Shown: positions 1-9,458, numbered from the stretch's first letter. The stretch: DNA of 64,000 nt from Candidatus Chloroploca sp. Khr17 (GCF_004138165.1 NZ_RYFF01000015.1:1-64000), one strand, 5' to 3'. Made by a program: numbers and translations. Notes: generated from the sequence alone by a model not told the origin.

Positions 1-1
1 C

Positions 2-305
2 GGCCCGTCCGCCACCCCAACCGTGGCCCCCTCCGCCACCCCGACGCCGTCGCCCGGCCCGTCCGCCACCCCAACCGTGGCCCCCTCCGCCACCCCGACG
101 CCGTCGCCCGGCCCGTCCGCCACCCCAACCGAAACGCCCTCTTCACCAGTGATCATCCTCCCCACCGAGGATGTCGTACCGAGCGCAACCCCCTCGGTGA
201 CCGCGATCACCTTGCCCACCGAGGATGTCGTACCGAGCGCAACCCCCTCGGTGACTGCGATCACCTTGCCCACCGAGGATCTCCTACCCACCGAAGAGGC
301 TATCC
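2..305 (+). repeat. 54-bp tandem coding repeats
   Basis: Two successive families of 54-bp units (18 codons) lie inside the surface-protein gene. The first (from the window edge to about 130) encodes GPSATPTVAPSATPTPSP-type units. The second (about 150-285) encodes ITLPTEDVVPSATPSVTA units. Neighbouring copies are nearly identical at DNA level, so copy number may vary by slippage or recombination. Confidence 0.8.
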
Positions 306-553
306 CAACGATCCTCTTACCTATCACCAATGTCCCGGCAACCTCAACGCCACAGGCAACGCCAACCCTTGCCACAGGATGGCAACCAACCGCCGAAGCG
401 GTGCCAACGTCTAGCACCGGCACAGGCGACCCCAACATCTCGGTCATTTTGCCCCATGCCGGTCTTGCGCACACAAACCCTGGCAGCCCAGGCCTCTATG
501 CTCTGGCGTTGAGTCTGATCGTGATCGGAGGAGTGCTACGGTGGCGGCGCTGA
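2..553 (+). CDS. Pro/Thr/Ser-rich surface protein with LPxxG-like C-terminal anchor (5' partial)
   Basis: The frame is open to the left window edge, so only the C-terminal 183 or so residues are visible. They are low complexity, built from SATPTPSPGP-type and LPTEDVVPSATPSVTA-type 18-residue repeats, which reads as a cell-wall-spanning or linker stalk. The end shows LPHAG, a hydrophobic stretch of about 16 residues (LYALALSLIVIGGVL) and the basic tail RWRR. This is the layout of a sortase sorting signal (LPxTG-like, with A for T). The stop lies inside the next gene (13-nt overlap), so the two are probably co-translated. The catalytic or adhesive part lies outside the window. No sortase gene is present here, so wall anchoring is inferred; the tail could also be a plain membrane anchor. 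Confidence 0.75.
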   Translation, partial: GPSATPTVAPSATPTPSPGPSATPTVAPSATPTPSPGPSATPTETPSSPVIILPTEDVVPSATPSVTAITLPTEDVVPSATPSVTAITLPTEDLLPTEEAIPTILLPITNVPATSTPQATPTLATGWQPTAEAVPTSSTGTGDPNISVILPHAGLAHTNPGSPGLYALALSLIVIGGVLRWRR

Positions 554-3021
554 TCAACAAACAGCGGCATTTCAGTCTACACCGCACCCTGCTTGCATTG
601 CTGGTTGTGCTGCTGGTCAGCCTGAATCGGCTAGGAGCAACCTCGATCCAGACGATCGTTCACGCATCCACCGCGACTGAAGCCCTAGTCATCACCGTGA
701 CCAAAGGGGGTATCCAGCACCTGACCGGGGCAACCTTGCTGGCTGCCGGCCTCGATCCTGCTGTTGATCCGAACCGCCTCTGGCTGCACTACGCCGGGCA
801 TATCATCCCGCTAGAAGTAGATGACGGTGGCGACCAGCGCCTTGATCCAACCGATAGCCTCCGCTTCTACGCACCACCACCGGGTGATCGCTGGAATCTC
901 ACCGCGCACTACTGGCTCACCGTCGAGGCGACCGCCGGGCCACGCTTCACCTCGCGGAACGTCGCTGAAGGCACGGCCCCTTCACGCACCGACGCACGCG
1001 AAACAGGCCGGATCTACACCCCACAACGCTACGACTCGCGCCGCGCCGGCCCTGACAACGACCACTGGTTTAGCGGCGACCTGCGCGCTGAACCGGGACG
1101 ACCCGATACCATTGTGCTCCCCCTGGGGGCAGCCCTCCCACCGGCCACGGGCCCACTGAGCCTGACCGTCACCGGCCAGAGTTACACTACCGGAGCCTTG
1201 CACCTCTATGTTGCCCTTGCTAACCAATCTGCAGTCATCACCTGGACGGGCATAGGCCTGTGGGAACATCAGTTGATGGTAGGGGAGGTGGGAACCAACC
1301 ACCAGATAGTGCTGGTGTCGCCTGCCAAAAACGCTCCGGTGCTACGAGCAAACTCCCCGCCCCTCTCGTGGGGGAGGGGCAGGGGGTGGGGGGCAAGCGT
1401 GGCTCCAGACTGTGGCGGTTTCGCCCTGGAACTTCCCGGCTTAGGCATCGTCTGTGAACCAGGGACAGAAAGTCAAACGCATCAGTTCAATGATCTGGCT
1501 CAATCCGACGAAATGCTCCAGGTGAGCCTCAGTGCCACAGAACAACCCGTCGGCACCCTGCTAGACACCATCACCTGGGAGCGTGCAGCACGGCTCGAAC
1601 TGGCCGAACAGGGCGTCCTCTTTGAGGGCATTGCCGGGAACTGGCGCTATCAACTCACTGGTCTCCCCCCAAACTGGAACCTCTACGACCTAAGCGAACC
1701 AGATGCACCGGTGCGGCTTCACCCGGCAGCTACCAGTTTTGTTGACGGCCCAGAGGCCCGAGCCTACCTAGTCACCGGCCCTGGCACCCTGCACGAGCCC
1801 ACCGTGACCGCATGGCACACAACGACCATCAACGAACCACAAAGCCTCGATGCCCTCTACCTTGCCCCAGAAGCATGGCACGCCACGCTGGAGCCACTGC
1901 TCGCGCATCGGCAGGCGCAGGGCTACCGCGCAGCCGTGGCCTCACTCGAAGCGATCTATGATGCCTGGAGCTACGGGGCGGTTGATCCCGAAGCGATCCG
2001 GCGTTTTCTCCGCCATGTCACGACAACCTGGCCTGATCCGCCCGCAACGATCATCCTCGTAGGCGATGGCAGCGTTGACCCGCACGACTGGACAAAACGC
2101 GGGAGCCTCAATCGCAACATCATTCCACCCTACCTGGCCTACGTTGACCCGTGGCTAGGCGAGGCGGCCTGCGATACATGCTATGGACGCCTTGCCACCG
2201 ACGACCCACGGGATCAACAAACGCCAACCCTCGCCATTGGGCGGCTACCGGTCAAAAGTGAAGCCGAATTGCAGGCGCTGGTGGGTAAGCTGATCGCATA
2301 CGATACCGCTCCTGTCGGCGACGGTTGGCGTCAGACCGTTGCGCTGATCGCCGACGACACCGATACCGCTGGCGATTTTGCCGCCGAGTCAGAAGCAATT
2401 GCCGAAGCTTTACCTGAACAGCTGCAAGTACGCCGCGTCTACTACGATCCCTCTGGCACCAACGGCTACGCCTCAGCGGTTGAGGCGCGTCAACACACGC
2501 TTGCCGCGTTCAACAACGGCGCGAGTCTGCTCGTCTACACTGGGCACAGCCACGCCTGGCAATGGGCCATTACCGACCCGAGTGCCGAATACTCGTGGCT
2601 CCTTGGTCTCTACGATCCTGATCAACTCACCAATCATGATCATCTGCCCGTGGTGCTAGCCATGACCTGCCTGAGCAGCGCCTTTGCCACCCCGGCCATG
2701 AGCGGCACGAGCGTTGACGAGCGCCTCGTCCTGGCCCGCGGTGGAGCGATTGCCGTCTGGGGGCCGGCTGGCTTTGGGGTCTCGTACGGACACAACCAGT
2801 TGCACCAGGGCTTCTTCGAAGCACTCTGGGCAACCCCGGCAAACCAGGCGAACCTCGGAACCCTCACCCTGGCGAGTCTGGGCAACCTCGCAAGCAGCAG
2901 CGACCTCAACAGCGGCCCGCTCTTCACCTATCTCCTGCTGGGTGATCCTCTCACACAGGTACGTCTTCATAATGACGAGGCCCCGCGCCATCTTCTCTTC
3001 TTACCGCTGGTGAACCGTTGA
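541..3021 (+). CDS. Secreted C25 (gingipain-type) cysteine peptidase family protein
   Basis: An 826-residue exported protein starting at GTG, with a GGAGGAG Shine-Dalgarno at 527-533. An N-terminal hydrophobic segment (TLLALLVVLLVSL) acts as a signal peptide or anchor. The C-terminal half (about residues 430-790) matches the peptidase C25 fold: YLAPEAW near the domain start, ILVGDGSVDPHDW, then the candidate catalytic His in VYTGHSHAW (H669 or H671) and Cys in LAMTCLSSA (C710). The protein ends LLFLPLVNR, a tail shared in degenerate form with two other secreted proteins here. About 14 residues near residue 275 are encoded by a G/C-rich inverted repeat and look like an in-frame insertion. The overlap with the upstream surface-protein gene suggests joint production. 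Substrate unknown. Confidence 0.82.
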   Translation: MAALINKQRHFSLHRTLLALLVVLLVSLNRLGATSIQTIVHASTATEALVITVTKGGIQHLTGATLLAAGLDPAVDPNRLWLHYAGHIIPLEVDDGGDQRLDPTDSLRFYAPPPGDRWNLTAHYWLTVEATAGPRFTSRNVAEGTAPSRTDARETGRIYTPQRYDSRRAGPDNDHWFSGDLRAEPGRPDTIVLPLGAALPPATGPLSLTVTGQSYTTGALHLYVALANQSAVITWTGIGLWEHQLMVGEVGTNHQIVLVSPAKNAPVLRANSPPLSWGRGRGWGASVAPDCGGFALELPGLGIVCEPGTESQTHQFNDLAQSDEMLQVSLSATEQPVGTLLDTITWERAARLELAEQGVLFEGIAGNWRYQLTGLPPNWNLYDLSEPDAPVRLHPAATSFVDGPEARAYLVTGPGTLHEPTVTAWHTTTINEPQSLDALYLAPEAWHATLEPLLAHRQAQGYRAAVASLEAIYDAWSYGAVDPEAIRRFLRHVTTTWPDPPATIILVGDGSVDPHDWTKRGSLNRNIIPPYLAYVDPWLGEAACDTCYGRLATDDPRDQQTPTLAIGRLPVKSEAELQALVGKLIAYDTAPVGDGWRQTVALIADDTDTAGDFAAESEAIAEALPEQLQVRRVYYDPSGTNGYASAVEARQHTLAAFNNGASLLVYTGHSHAWQWAITDPSAEYSWLLGLYDPDQLTNHDHLPVVLAMTCLSSAFATPAMSGTSVDERLVLARGGAIAVWGPAGFGVSYGHNQLHQGFFEALWATPANQANLGTLTLASLGNLASSSDLNSGPLFTYLLLGDPLTQVRLHNDEAPRHLLFLPLVNR
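1352..1394 (+). repeat. GC-rich inverted repeat inserted in frame in a coding region
   Basis: gcccctc and gaggggc form a 7-bp stem around a short loop, followed by a G-rich run (agggggtggggggc). Such elements normally lie between genes; here the element is translated without breaking the C25 peptidase frame. Confidence 0.6.
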
Positions 3022-3093
3022 CGCCAACACTTTGCTAACACATTGCTAGCACCCCTACAACATGGCCCTGCTATACTGACAAGCAGGCAGACA

Positions 3094-3124
3094 GACTTCA
3101 CAGGTCTTGAAGACCTGTGAAGTC
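3094..3124. repeat. 31-bp palindrome related to the AGACCT repeat family
   Basis: Perfect 15-bp arms (GACTTCACAGGTCTT and its complement) around one base, directly downstream of the C25 peptidase gene. It is a variant of the AGACCTCACAGGTCT palindrome clustered at 25131-25456. It may terminate transcription or be a mobile repeat remnant. Confidence 0.7.
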
Positions 3125-3181
3125 GCAAACGAGTAAGAGGGTTTCTCGCCTCCAGCAAGTCGCATATGAAAGGGTCGCGCA

Positions 3182-3565
3182 ATGAATATGTCATACACAT
3201 CTTCTGTCCGTCAGTGGGGGCAGTTCGCAGGCATCGGCCTGTTGCTCACTGCGGCTTTGATCATAACACTGGCCGTAATTCTTCCGGCAGCGGCGCTTGG
3301 GCTCGCTATTGCAGCCGTAGTTGTCGTAACAAGTCTGGTTGTTCGTCAGATGCAGGTACTCGGGCAGGCCGCTCGGCGGGTTGCCAGTGGCGAACCCGCG
3401 TTTGAAGAGCCGGTGCAGCCAACCCTGCGCGTCGAATTGCCGGATGGCGACGTGATGGTCGCTCGTCCTGTGTCCATCCCCCAGAACGATGAGCACACGA
3501 TGTTGCTTACCCGCAATGGCTATCTGATGGTGAACGGGCGGGGCGAGGTCTTTCATCGGTTGTAG
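3182..3565 (+). CDS. Small membrane protein of unknown function
   Basis: A 127-residue protein not recognised by family. AAAGGG lies 7 nt before the ATG. Residues about 15-55 are strongly hydrophobic and can form two transmembrane helices (IGLLLTAALIITLAVIL and LGLAIAAVVVVTSLVV). A soluble tail of about 70 residues contains a small beta-rich stretch (LRVELPDGDVMVARPV). A signalling or envelope role is possible but nothing in the sequence shows it. It stands alone between palindromic elements, and a hairpin covers its stop codon. Confidence 0.65.
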   Translation: MNMSYTSSVRQWGQFAGIGLLLTAALIITLAVILPAAALGLAIAAVVVVTSLVVRQMQVLGQAARRVASGEPAFEEPVQPTLRVELPDGDVMVARPVSIPQNDEHTMLLTRNGYLMVNGRGEVFHRL

Positions 3566-3581
3566 GGCCTTCGCCCTACAA
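3560..3581. terminator. Hairpin at the stop codon of the small membrane protein
   Basis: Arms of 9 bp (ttgtagggc / gccctacaa) with a cttc loop; the stop TAG is in the left arm. There is no clear T-run, so intrinsic termination is uncertain. Confidence 0.45.
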
Positions 3582-3687
3582 TCGATGATCACAAACTTTT
3601 CAGTTCATCCGACCCCTTGATCATACTTCTTGCCCCACTATGATGCCAAGCCCCCGTCTACACTAGGGGGCCTCTACATCTGCACAG

Positions 3688-3718
3688 CCACAAACGCCAA
3701 CTTCGCTGGCGTTTGTGG
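3688..3718. repeat. CCA-N7-TGG core hairpin between convergent genes
   Basis: 12-bp arms (ccacaaacgcca / tggcgtttgtgg) around acttcgc. It has the same CCA-acttcgc-TGG core as the hairpin at 42064-42096, but with different outer stem sequence. Its position just past the glycoside hydrolase stop suggests bidirectional termination. Confidence 0.65.
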
Positions 3719-3727
3719 CGCAACTCC

Positions 3728-5452
3728 CTAACGCCGCACGCAGGGCAAATAAACCATAGGCGTCAGCGCGTAAGGCTCGATCTCTGCCGGAACCTCTACT
3801 AGCGTGGCTGAAACCCGCTGAGGGCGTTCACGCAGCGGATCATCAAGCCCCAAGAGATACACCGACTGGGCCAGCGCTTCGGTCTGCACGAGGCTCGTCG
3901 GGGTGGCAACACTGGTCACCGTGACAAGATAGGAGCCTGGCAGCGCATCGGCCACTGTTTTGAGCAATACGCGGAACCGACCGTCGTCACCAACGGTGAT
4001 CGTCTCACCGAGCAACTCACCGTTGATCTGCAGCCGTATTGTGTGCCCCACAGGGAAAGACGTGCCCGTCAGCAGAAAGTAGCTGTCAGGCGCACCATCA
4101 GAATAGTTGAGCGTCAGGGTTACACCAGGCGCAGGGGTGCTAGTCGGCTGCGCGGTCGGCTGCGCGGTCGGCTGCGCGGTCGGCTGCGCGGTCGGCTGCG
4201 CGGTCGGCTGCGCGGTCGGCGTTGGTGTGCCGCCCGGCGAAGGTGGGGTGATACGGATCGTGCTCGCACGCGCCGCCGTAAAGGTCTCCATCGGCGCAGC
4301 AATGTCTTGCCATGAACCACTGCCATCAACGCCTTCATAGGTCCAACCCATCGCCCCAGCATAGCAGTTGGCGTAGATCGACTCAAGCAATTGCAAAGGC
4401 GCCATCCCTGAACCATCGGCATTCGCCGGAAATTCGCCAATCACGACTGGCTTATCGAAGCCACCCTGTTGCCAGCTTAAACGCATCGGCGAGAACGTCC
4501 AGGTATCATCACCATTCGCCCAAGGGTAATAGTGGATCTGATAATAATCGAGGTAGCCATCAGCATCATAAGGCGTCAAAGCGGCATCACTGTACCAGTT
4601 GCCCTCGGCCCCCGGAATCGTATCGCTGTTCCACTTCATCGCGGCGGCACCAACCGTAATCAACTGGTTCGAGTTGCGCCGGATGGCCCCCGTAACTTCA
4701 GCGATAAACCGCTGCATCTCAGCAAGTGACACCGGGTTGTCAATATTCCAGTGAATCGACCCCGACTCTCGAACTCCCCACTCGGGCTCATTGATAATTT
4801 CCCATGTGATCACATTGGGATGGTTCCCAATCGTATAGGACGTGCCAGGGATTGGGTAGCGCAGCATCGGGATGACGGCGTTGTCAATGAAGGCCTGGCG
4901 TTTGGTCGCATCAACCACCAGGTCACGCTGATTCTCGATAATTCCATTGGGGCGGGCCAGCATATCGAATGACCAGAGGGTAAAGACAATATAGATGTCA
5001 TGCTTGGCAGCAAGTTTGATGGCATCGGCCATGCTCGGAAGCGTATCGGCATCAAACCCGGTCGTCATGCCATTGGCAATCTCAGGGGCACCACGGCCAT
5101 CAGCAAAAATCCACCAGCGCACACTGTTTACCCCCCGTGCTTTCAAGGCAGCAAACATCTGATCGGCACTCTCGGTCGTGTACGTGTGTTGCCACCACTC
5201 CTCCACCGTGCCAAAATCAGCGCCGAAGCCCCCATCAAGCCAGGGCACATTCATGCCCGCCAAAAACCAGCGCCCGTCACGCCAGGGAACCAGATGGCTC
5301 TGATCAGCCGGACAAGCAGCAGCAGCACGGGCGCTCCGTATGACAGGACTCGCGCCTGGGCTCAGGCTCACGATCAAAAGCACAAGCAGCATGCAACACG
5401 ACAGGCCGAGCATGACGGTACGGGATGTACCAGAAGGGCTACGGCTCAACAT
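3728..5452 (-). CDS. Secreted glycoside hydrolase, GH5-like (cellulase/mannanase fold)
   Basis: The ATG at 5452 is preferred over an upstream in-frame start because GAGGAGG lies just upstream of it; this gives 574 residues. A signal peptide (LGLSCCMLLVLLIVSL) is followed by a TIM-barrel domain to about residue 395. Its markers are ARGVNSVRWW, VFTLWSFDML, the acid/base Glu in WEIINEPEW (E222) and the probable nucleophile in PVVIGEFPAN (E340), as in clan GH-A family 5. A linker of repeated QPTA units comes next, then a roughly 130-residue beta-rich domain. The end YLPCVRR resembles the LPLV-R tails of two other secreted proteins here. It should hydrolyse beta-1,4-glucan or mannan outside the cell; the exact substrate cannot be read. 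Confidence 0.85.
   Translation of the reverse strand: MLSRSPSGTSRTVMLGLSCCMLLVLLIVSLSPGASPVIRSARAAAACPADQSHLVPWRDGRWFLAGMNVPWLDGGFGADFGTVEEWWQHTYTTESADQMFAALKARGVNSVRWWIFADGRGAPEIANGMTTGFDADTLPSMADAIKLAAKHDIYIVFTLWSFDMLARPNGIIENQRDLVVDATKRQAFIDNAVIPMLRYPIPGTSYTIGNHPNVITWEIINEPEWGVRESGSIHWNIDNPVSLAEMQRFIAEVTGAIRRNSNQLITVGAAAMKWNSDTIPGAEGNWYSDAALTPYDADGYLDYYQIHYYPWANGDDTWTFSPMRLSWQQGGFDKPVVIGEFPANADGSGMAPLQLLESIYANCYAGAMGWTYEGVDGSGSWQDIAAPMETFTAARASTIRITPPSPGGTPTPTAQPTAQPTAQPTAQPTAQPTAQPTSTPAPGVTLTLNYSDGAPDSYFLLTGTSFPVGHTIRLQINGELLGETITVGDDGRFRVLLKTVADALPGSYLVTVTSVATPTSLVQTEALAQSVYLLGLDDPLRERPQRVSATLVEVPAEIEPYALTPMVYLPCVRR
4143..4214. repeat. Six perfect 12-bp tandem units in the glycoside hydrolase linker
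   Basis: The unit gtcggctgcgcg is repeated six times without change and encodes the QPTA linker on the minus strand. Perfect copies suggest recent slippage and a variable linker length. Confidence 0.9.
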
Positions 5453-5504
5453 ATGCGTACCTCCTCGTTTCAAATATCATAAATGACGTTTTTGTCATTG
5501 AGAG

Positions 5505-5533
5505 ACAATAGATCAGGCTTGTTCATCCGTCAA
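5505..5533 (-). promoter_or_regulatory. Promoter of the GH5-like gene
   Basis: Read on the minus strand, TTGACG (5533-5528) and TATTGT (5510-5505) are separated by 17 nt. Just downstream lies an inverted repeat AATGAC-N6-GTCATT (5482-5499), placed like a repressor operator. Confidence 0.6.
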
Positions 5534-5695
5534 ATATGACAATCCTGTAATATATGCAGGGTAGCACGCTGCAATTACGAGCGCATTACCAGTCGCACAC
5601 CCGCAAGAGCCCTAAGCTCAATCCCTTTCAAAGAAGCTCACACCAAGTCGCTAAGTAGTCTGTAACCTAAGTTTCTTGATATGCCTGCAAGCCTT

Positions 5696-5745
5696 GTCAT
5701 GCTGAGTACCAAGTGGCCCACGGGCCAGTGATGCCGCGATAACCT
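5696..5745. repeat. Dispersed repeat copy 1 (tgtcatgctgagta...)
   Basis: About 48 bp nearly matching 31145-31195 (tgtcatgctgagta, then ...gtggccc..gggccagtg-like text and gccgcgataac). It is non-coding in both places. Confidence 0.6.
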
Positions 5746-5927
5746 TCTCTTTTTTCCATAATACGAAAAACAAAACCACCAGGTGGATTTTGTAACCCTG
5801 ATGTAACTAAAACGGTATATAATAGATTTCAACGGGGTTGTGAATGACCCTCATTGATGGTGACAGTTTGTGGAGTAGAGTTGGAAAAGTAGTTGCGGAC
5901 TCATCGTCGAGGAAAGGATCTGAACGT

Positions 5928-7202
5928 ATGAATCGTGAGCAGCAGATCGCTCAAATTGCCGAGGTTTGGAATTCGCCACGTTTTGCCGGAATTGCACGTG
6001 GCTACAGCGCTGAGGAAGTCTATCGTTTACGGGGTTCGGTACAACCCGAGTCAACCCTGGCCCGCATGGGGGCCGAACGCCTCTGGGATCTTTTGCATAC
6101 CGAGCCCTTTGTCAATACCCTTGGTGCGCTCACCGGTAATCAGGCCGTGCAGCAAGTCAAGGCCGGCCTCAAGGCGATCTATCTGTCAGGGTGGCAGGTT
6201 GCCGCTGATGCCAACCTCGCCGGCCAGATGTACCCCGACCAGAGCCTCTATCCCGCTAATAGTGTGCCGATGGTCGTCAAGCGGATCAATCAGGCGCTGC
6301 AACGCGCTGACCAGATCCAGCACTCCGAGGGCACCGGCGATACCTACTGGTTCGCACCGATTATTGCCGATGGCGAGGCTGGCTTTGGTGGCCCGCTCAA
6401 TGTCTTTGAGTTGACCAAGGCGATGATCGAGGCCGGGGCCGCTGGGGTTCACTTCGAAGACCAGCTCGCCTCTGAGAAGAAGTGCGGTCACATGGGCGGC
6501 AAGGTGCTCTTGCCTACCCAGCAGGCTGTCCGTAATCTCGTGGCTGCCCGGCTCGCCGCTGATGTGATGGGTGTGTCAACCCTCATTATTGCCCGTACCG
6601 ATGCCAATGCCGCCAATTTGATCACGAGTGATGTGGATGAGCGCGACCATCCCTTCCTCACCGGCCAGCGCTCCCCTGAAGGCTTTTATTATGTCAATCC
6701 AGGCCTCGACCAGGCGATCGCCCGCGGTCTGGCCTATGCTGAATATGCCGATATGGTCTGGTGTGAGACCGCTGAACCGAGTATCGAGGAGGCGCAACGC
6801 TTTGCCGATGCGATCCACGCGAAATATCCCGGTAAGCTGCTCGCCTATAACTGCTCGCCAAGCTTCAACTGGAAGAAGAAGCTCAGTGATGCCGATATCG
6901 CTCGCTTCCAACGTGCGATTGGCGAGATGGGCTATAAGTTCCAGTTTGTGACCCTCGCTGGCTTCCATAGCCTTAATTACAGCATGTTTACCCTCGCTCA
7001 CGGCTATAAGGATCGCGGCATGGCTGCGTACTCTGAGTTGCAGCAGGCCGAGTTCGCCGCCGAAGATCAGGGCTATACCGCTACCCGCCATCAGCGCGAA
7101 GTCGGGACCGGCTACTTCGATGAGGTGAGCATGGTGATTTCTGGAGGTACCTCCTCCACCACTGCCCTCGCTGGCTCAACCGAGGCCGAGCAGTTCCACT
7201 AG
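5928..7202 (+). CDS. aceA: Isocitrate lyase
   Basis: Cleaves isocitrate to glyoxylate and succinate, the first glyoxylate-shunt step, in the cytoplasm. The ATG at 5928 is chosen because GGAAAGG lies 10 nt upstream and the family N-terminus begins [14 protein letters not shown]; an upstream ATG at 5844 adds 28 unlikely residues. At 424 residues it has the usual bacterial length. Family marks are [23 protein letters not shown], the catalytic KKCGHMGGK (C186), IARTDANAA and [11 protein letters not shown]. The malate synthase gene follows 126 bp downstream. Control may involve the TGTAAC direct repeat upstream. Identification is firm. Confidence 0.97.
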   Translation: MNREQQIAQIAEVWNSPRFAGIARGYSAEEVYRLRGSVQPESTLARMGAERLWDLLHTEPFVNTLGALTGNQAVQQVKAGLKAIYLSGWQVAADANLAGQMYPDQSLYPANSVPMVVKRINQALQRADQIQHSEGTGDTYWFAPIIADGEAGFGGPLNVFELTKAMIEAGAAGVHFEDQLASEKKCGHMGGKVLLPTQQAVRNLVAARLAADVMGVSTLIIARTDANAANLITSDVDERDHPFLTGQRSPEGFYYVNPGLDQAIARGLAYAEYADMVWCETAEPSIEEAQRFADAIHAKYPGKLLAYNCSPSFNWKKKLSDADIARFQRAIGEMGYKFQFVTLAGFHSLNYSMFTLAHGYKDRGMAAYSELQQAEFAAEDQGYTATRHQREVGTGYFDEVSMVISGGTSSTTALAGSTEAEQFH

Positions 7203-7244
7203 GCGCGGAAGAAGCCGCAGCCCTCACAAAGATCTCCGCTGACA

Positions 7245-7271
7245 CACGATGCAAGCAATGCTTGCATCGTG
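7245..7271. repeat. Hairpin between aceA and aceB
   Basis: Perfect 12-bp arms (cacgatgcaagc / gcttgcatcgtg) with an aat loop, 43 nt after the aceA stop. It may be a partial terminator or an mRNA-stabilising stem setting the aceA:aceB ratio. Confidence 0.55.
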
Positions 7272-7328
7272 CGTTAGCCGAAATCTGAAAACTATTTCCA
7301 CATAATGAAATAATGAAAGGACGGATCA

Positions 7329-8927
<1,599 letters not shown>

Positions 8928-8936
8928 GGCATCCTC

Positions 8937-9446
8937 ATGAAGACCGAAAACATGCTCTTGCTGGTCTATAGTTTCACCAGCGCCAGTCGGGCCAAAGCCG
9001 TCCGCTCTGTCATCGAAAGCCTCGACCGGCAGATTGGGGAACGAACCGGGCACTTTGCCGTGGTGATGAAGCGTGAGGATGGCTCGATCAGCCTCCGCGA
9101 ACCTCGCGATTTCGGCGAGGAACTGACCGATTTGACCACATCGCTGGTCGGCGGTCTCGCCTGGTTTGCTTATACGTTCGTTGGTCTGATGGGCACCCAG
9201 CCTGCGGCATTTGTCGAACGCGTGACCAGTGAGGCGACCCACCGGATGGTGCGCGAGACGGGTTTTCCCGAGCAGTCACTCTATGAGATCGGGGCGGAAC
9301 TTGATGCCGGCTCAGCCGCAATTGTTGGTCTGATCCCGGCTGATGAACGCGATGTCCTTGTCGCCGAACTCGAACGACTCGGCGGTAAGCTCTGGGAACA
9401 TCCGATCCCACCCGCCATTGCCGCCGAATTCCACACCGCTACGTAG
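8937..9446 (+). CDS. DUF1269-like protein, third gene of the glyoxylate operon
   Basis: A 169-residue protein; GAGG lies 7 nt before the ATG. It resembles the DUF1269 family: a beta-alpha start (LLLVYSFTSASRAKAVRSV), FAVVMKREDGSISLRE, a short central hydrophobic segment (TTSLVGGLAWFAYTFVGLMG) and a closing module with LDAGSAAIVGLIPADERDV and ELERLGGKLWEH. Function is unknown for the family. Tight spacing after aceB implies co-expression with the glyoxylate shunt, which is unusual context worth noting. The hydrophobic centre is weaker than in typical members, so a peripheral or soluble location is possible. Confidence 0.7.
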   Translation: MKTENMLLLVYSFTSASRAKAVRSVIESLDRQIGERTGHFAVVMKREDGSISLREPRDFGEELTDLTTSLVGGLAWFAYTFVGLMGTQPAAFVERVTSEATHRMVRETGFPEQSLYEIGAELDAGSAAIVGLIPADERDVLVAELERLGGKLWEHPIPPAIAAEFHTAT

Positions 9447-9458
9447 CCAAGAATCACC

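Larger units (their letters stand above)
5453..5927. other. 475-bp intergenic region between the GH5-like gene and aceA
   Basis: It holds the GH5 promoter and its inverted repeat at 5482-5533 and a dispersed repeat at about 5696-5745 (also at about 31142). On the aceA side there is a direct repeat TGTAAC (5791-5796 and 5802-5807, 11-bp period) and a TATAAT at 5818-5823. From that -10 box the aceA leader would be about 100 nt. I see no gene in it. Confidence 0.6.

Noticed and set aside
5844-5927. Upstream ATG extending isocitrate lyase by 28 residues
   Set aside because: No ribosome site, no family similarity in the extension, and a clear GGAAAGG before 5928.
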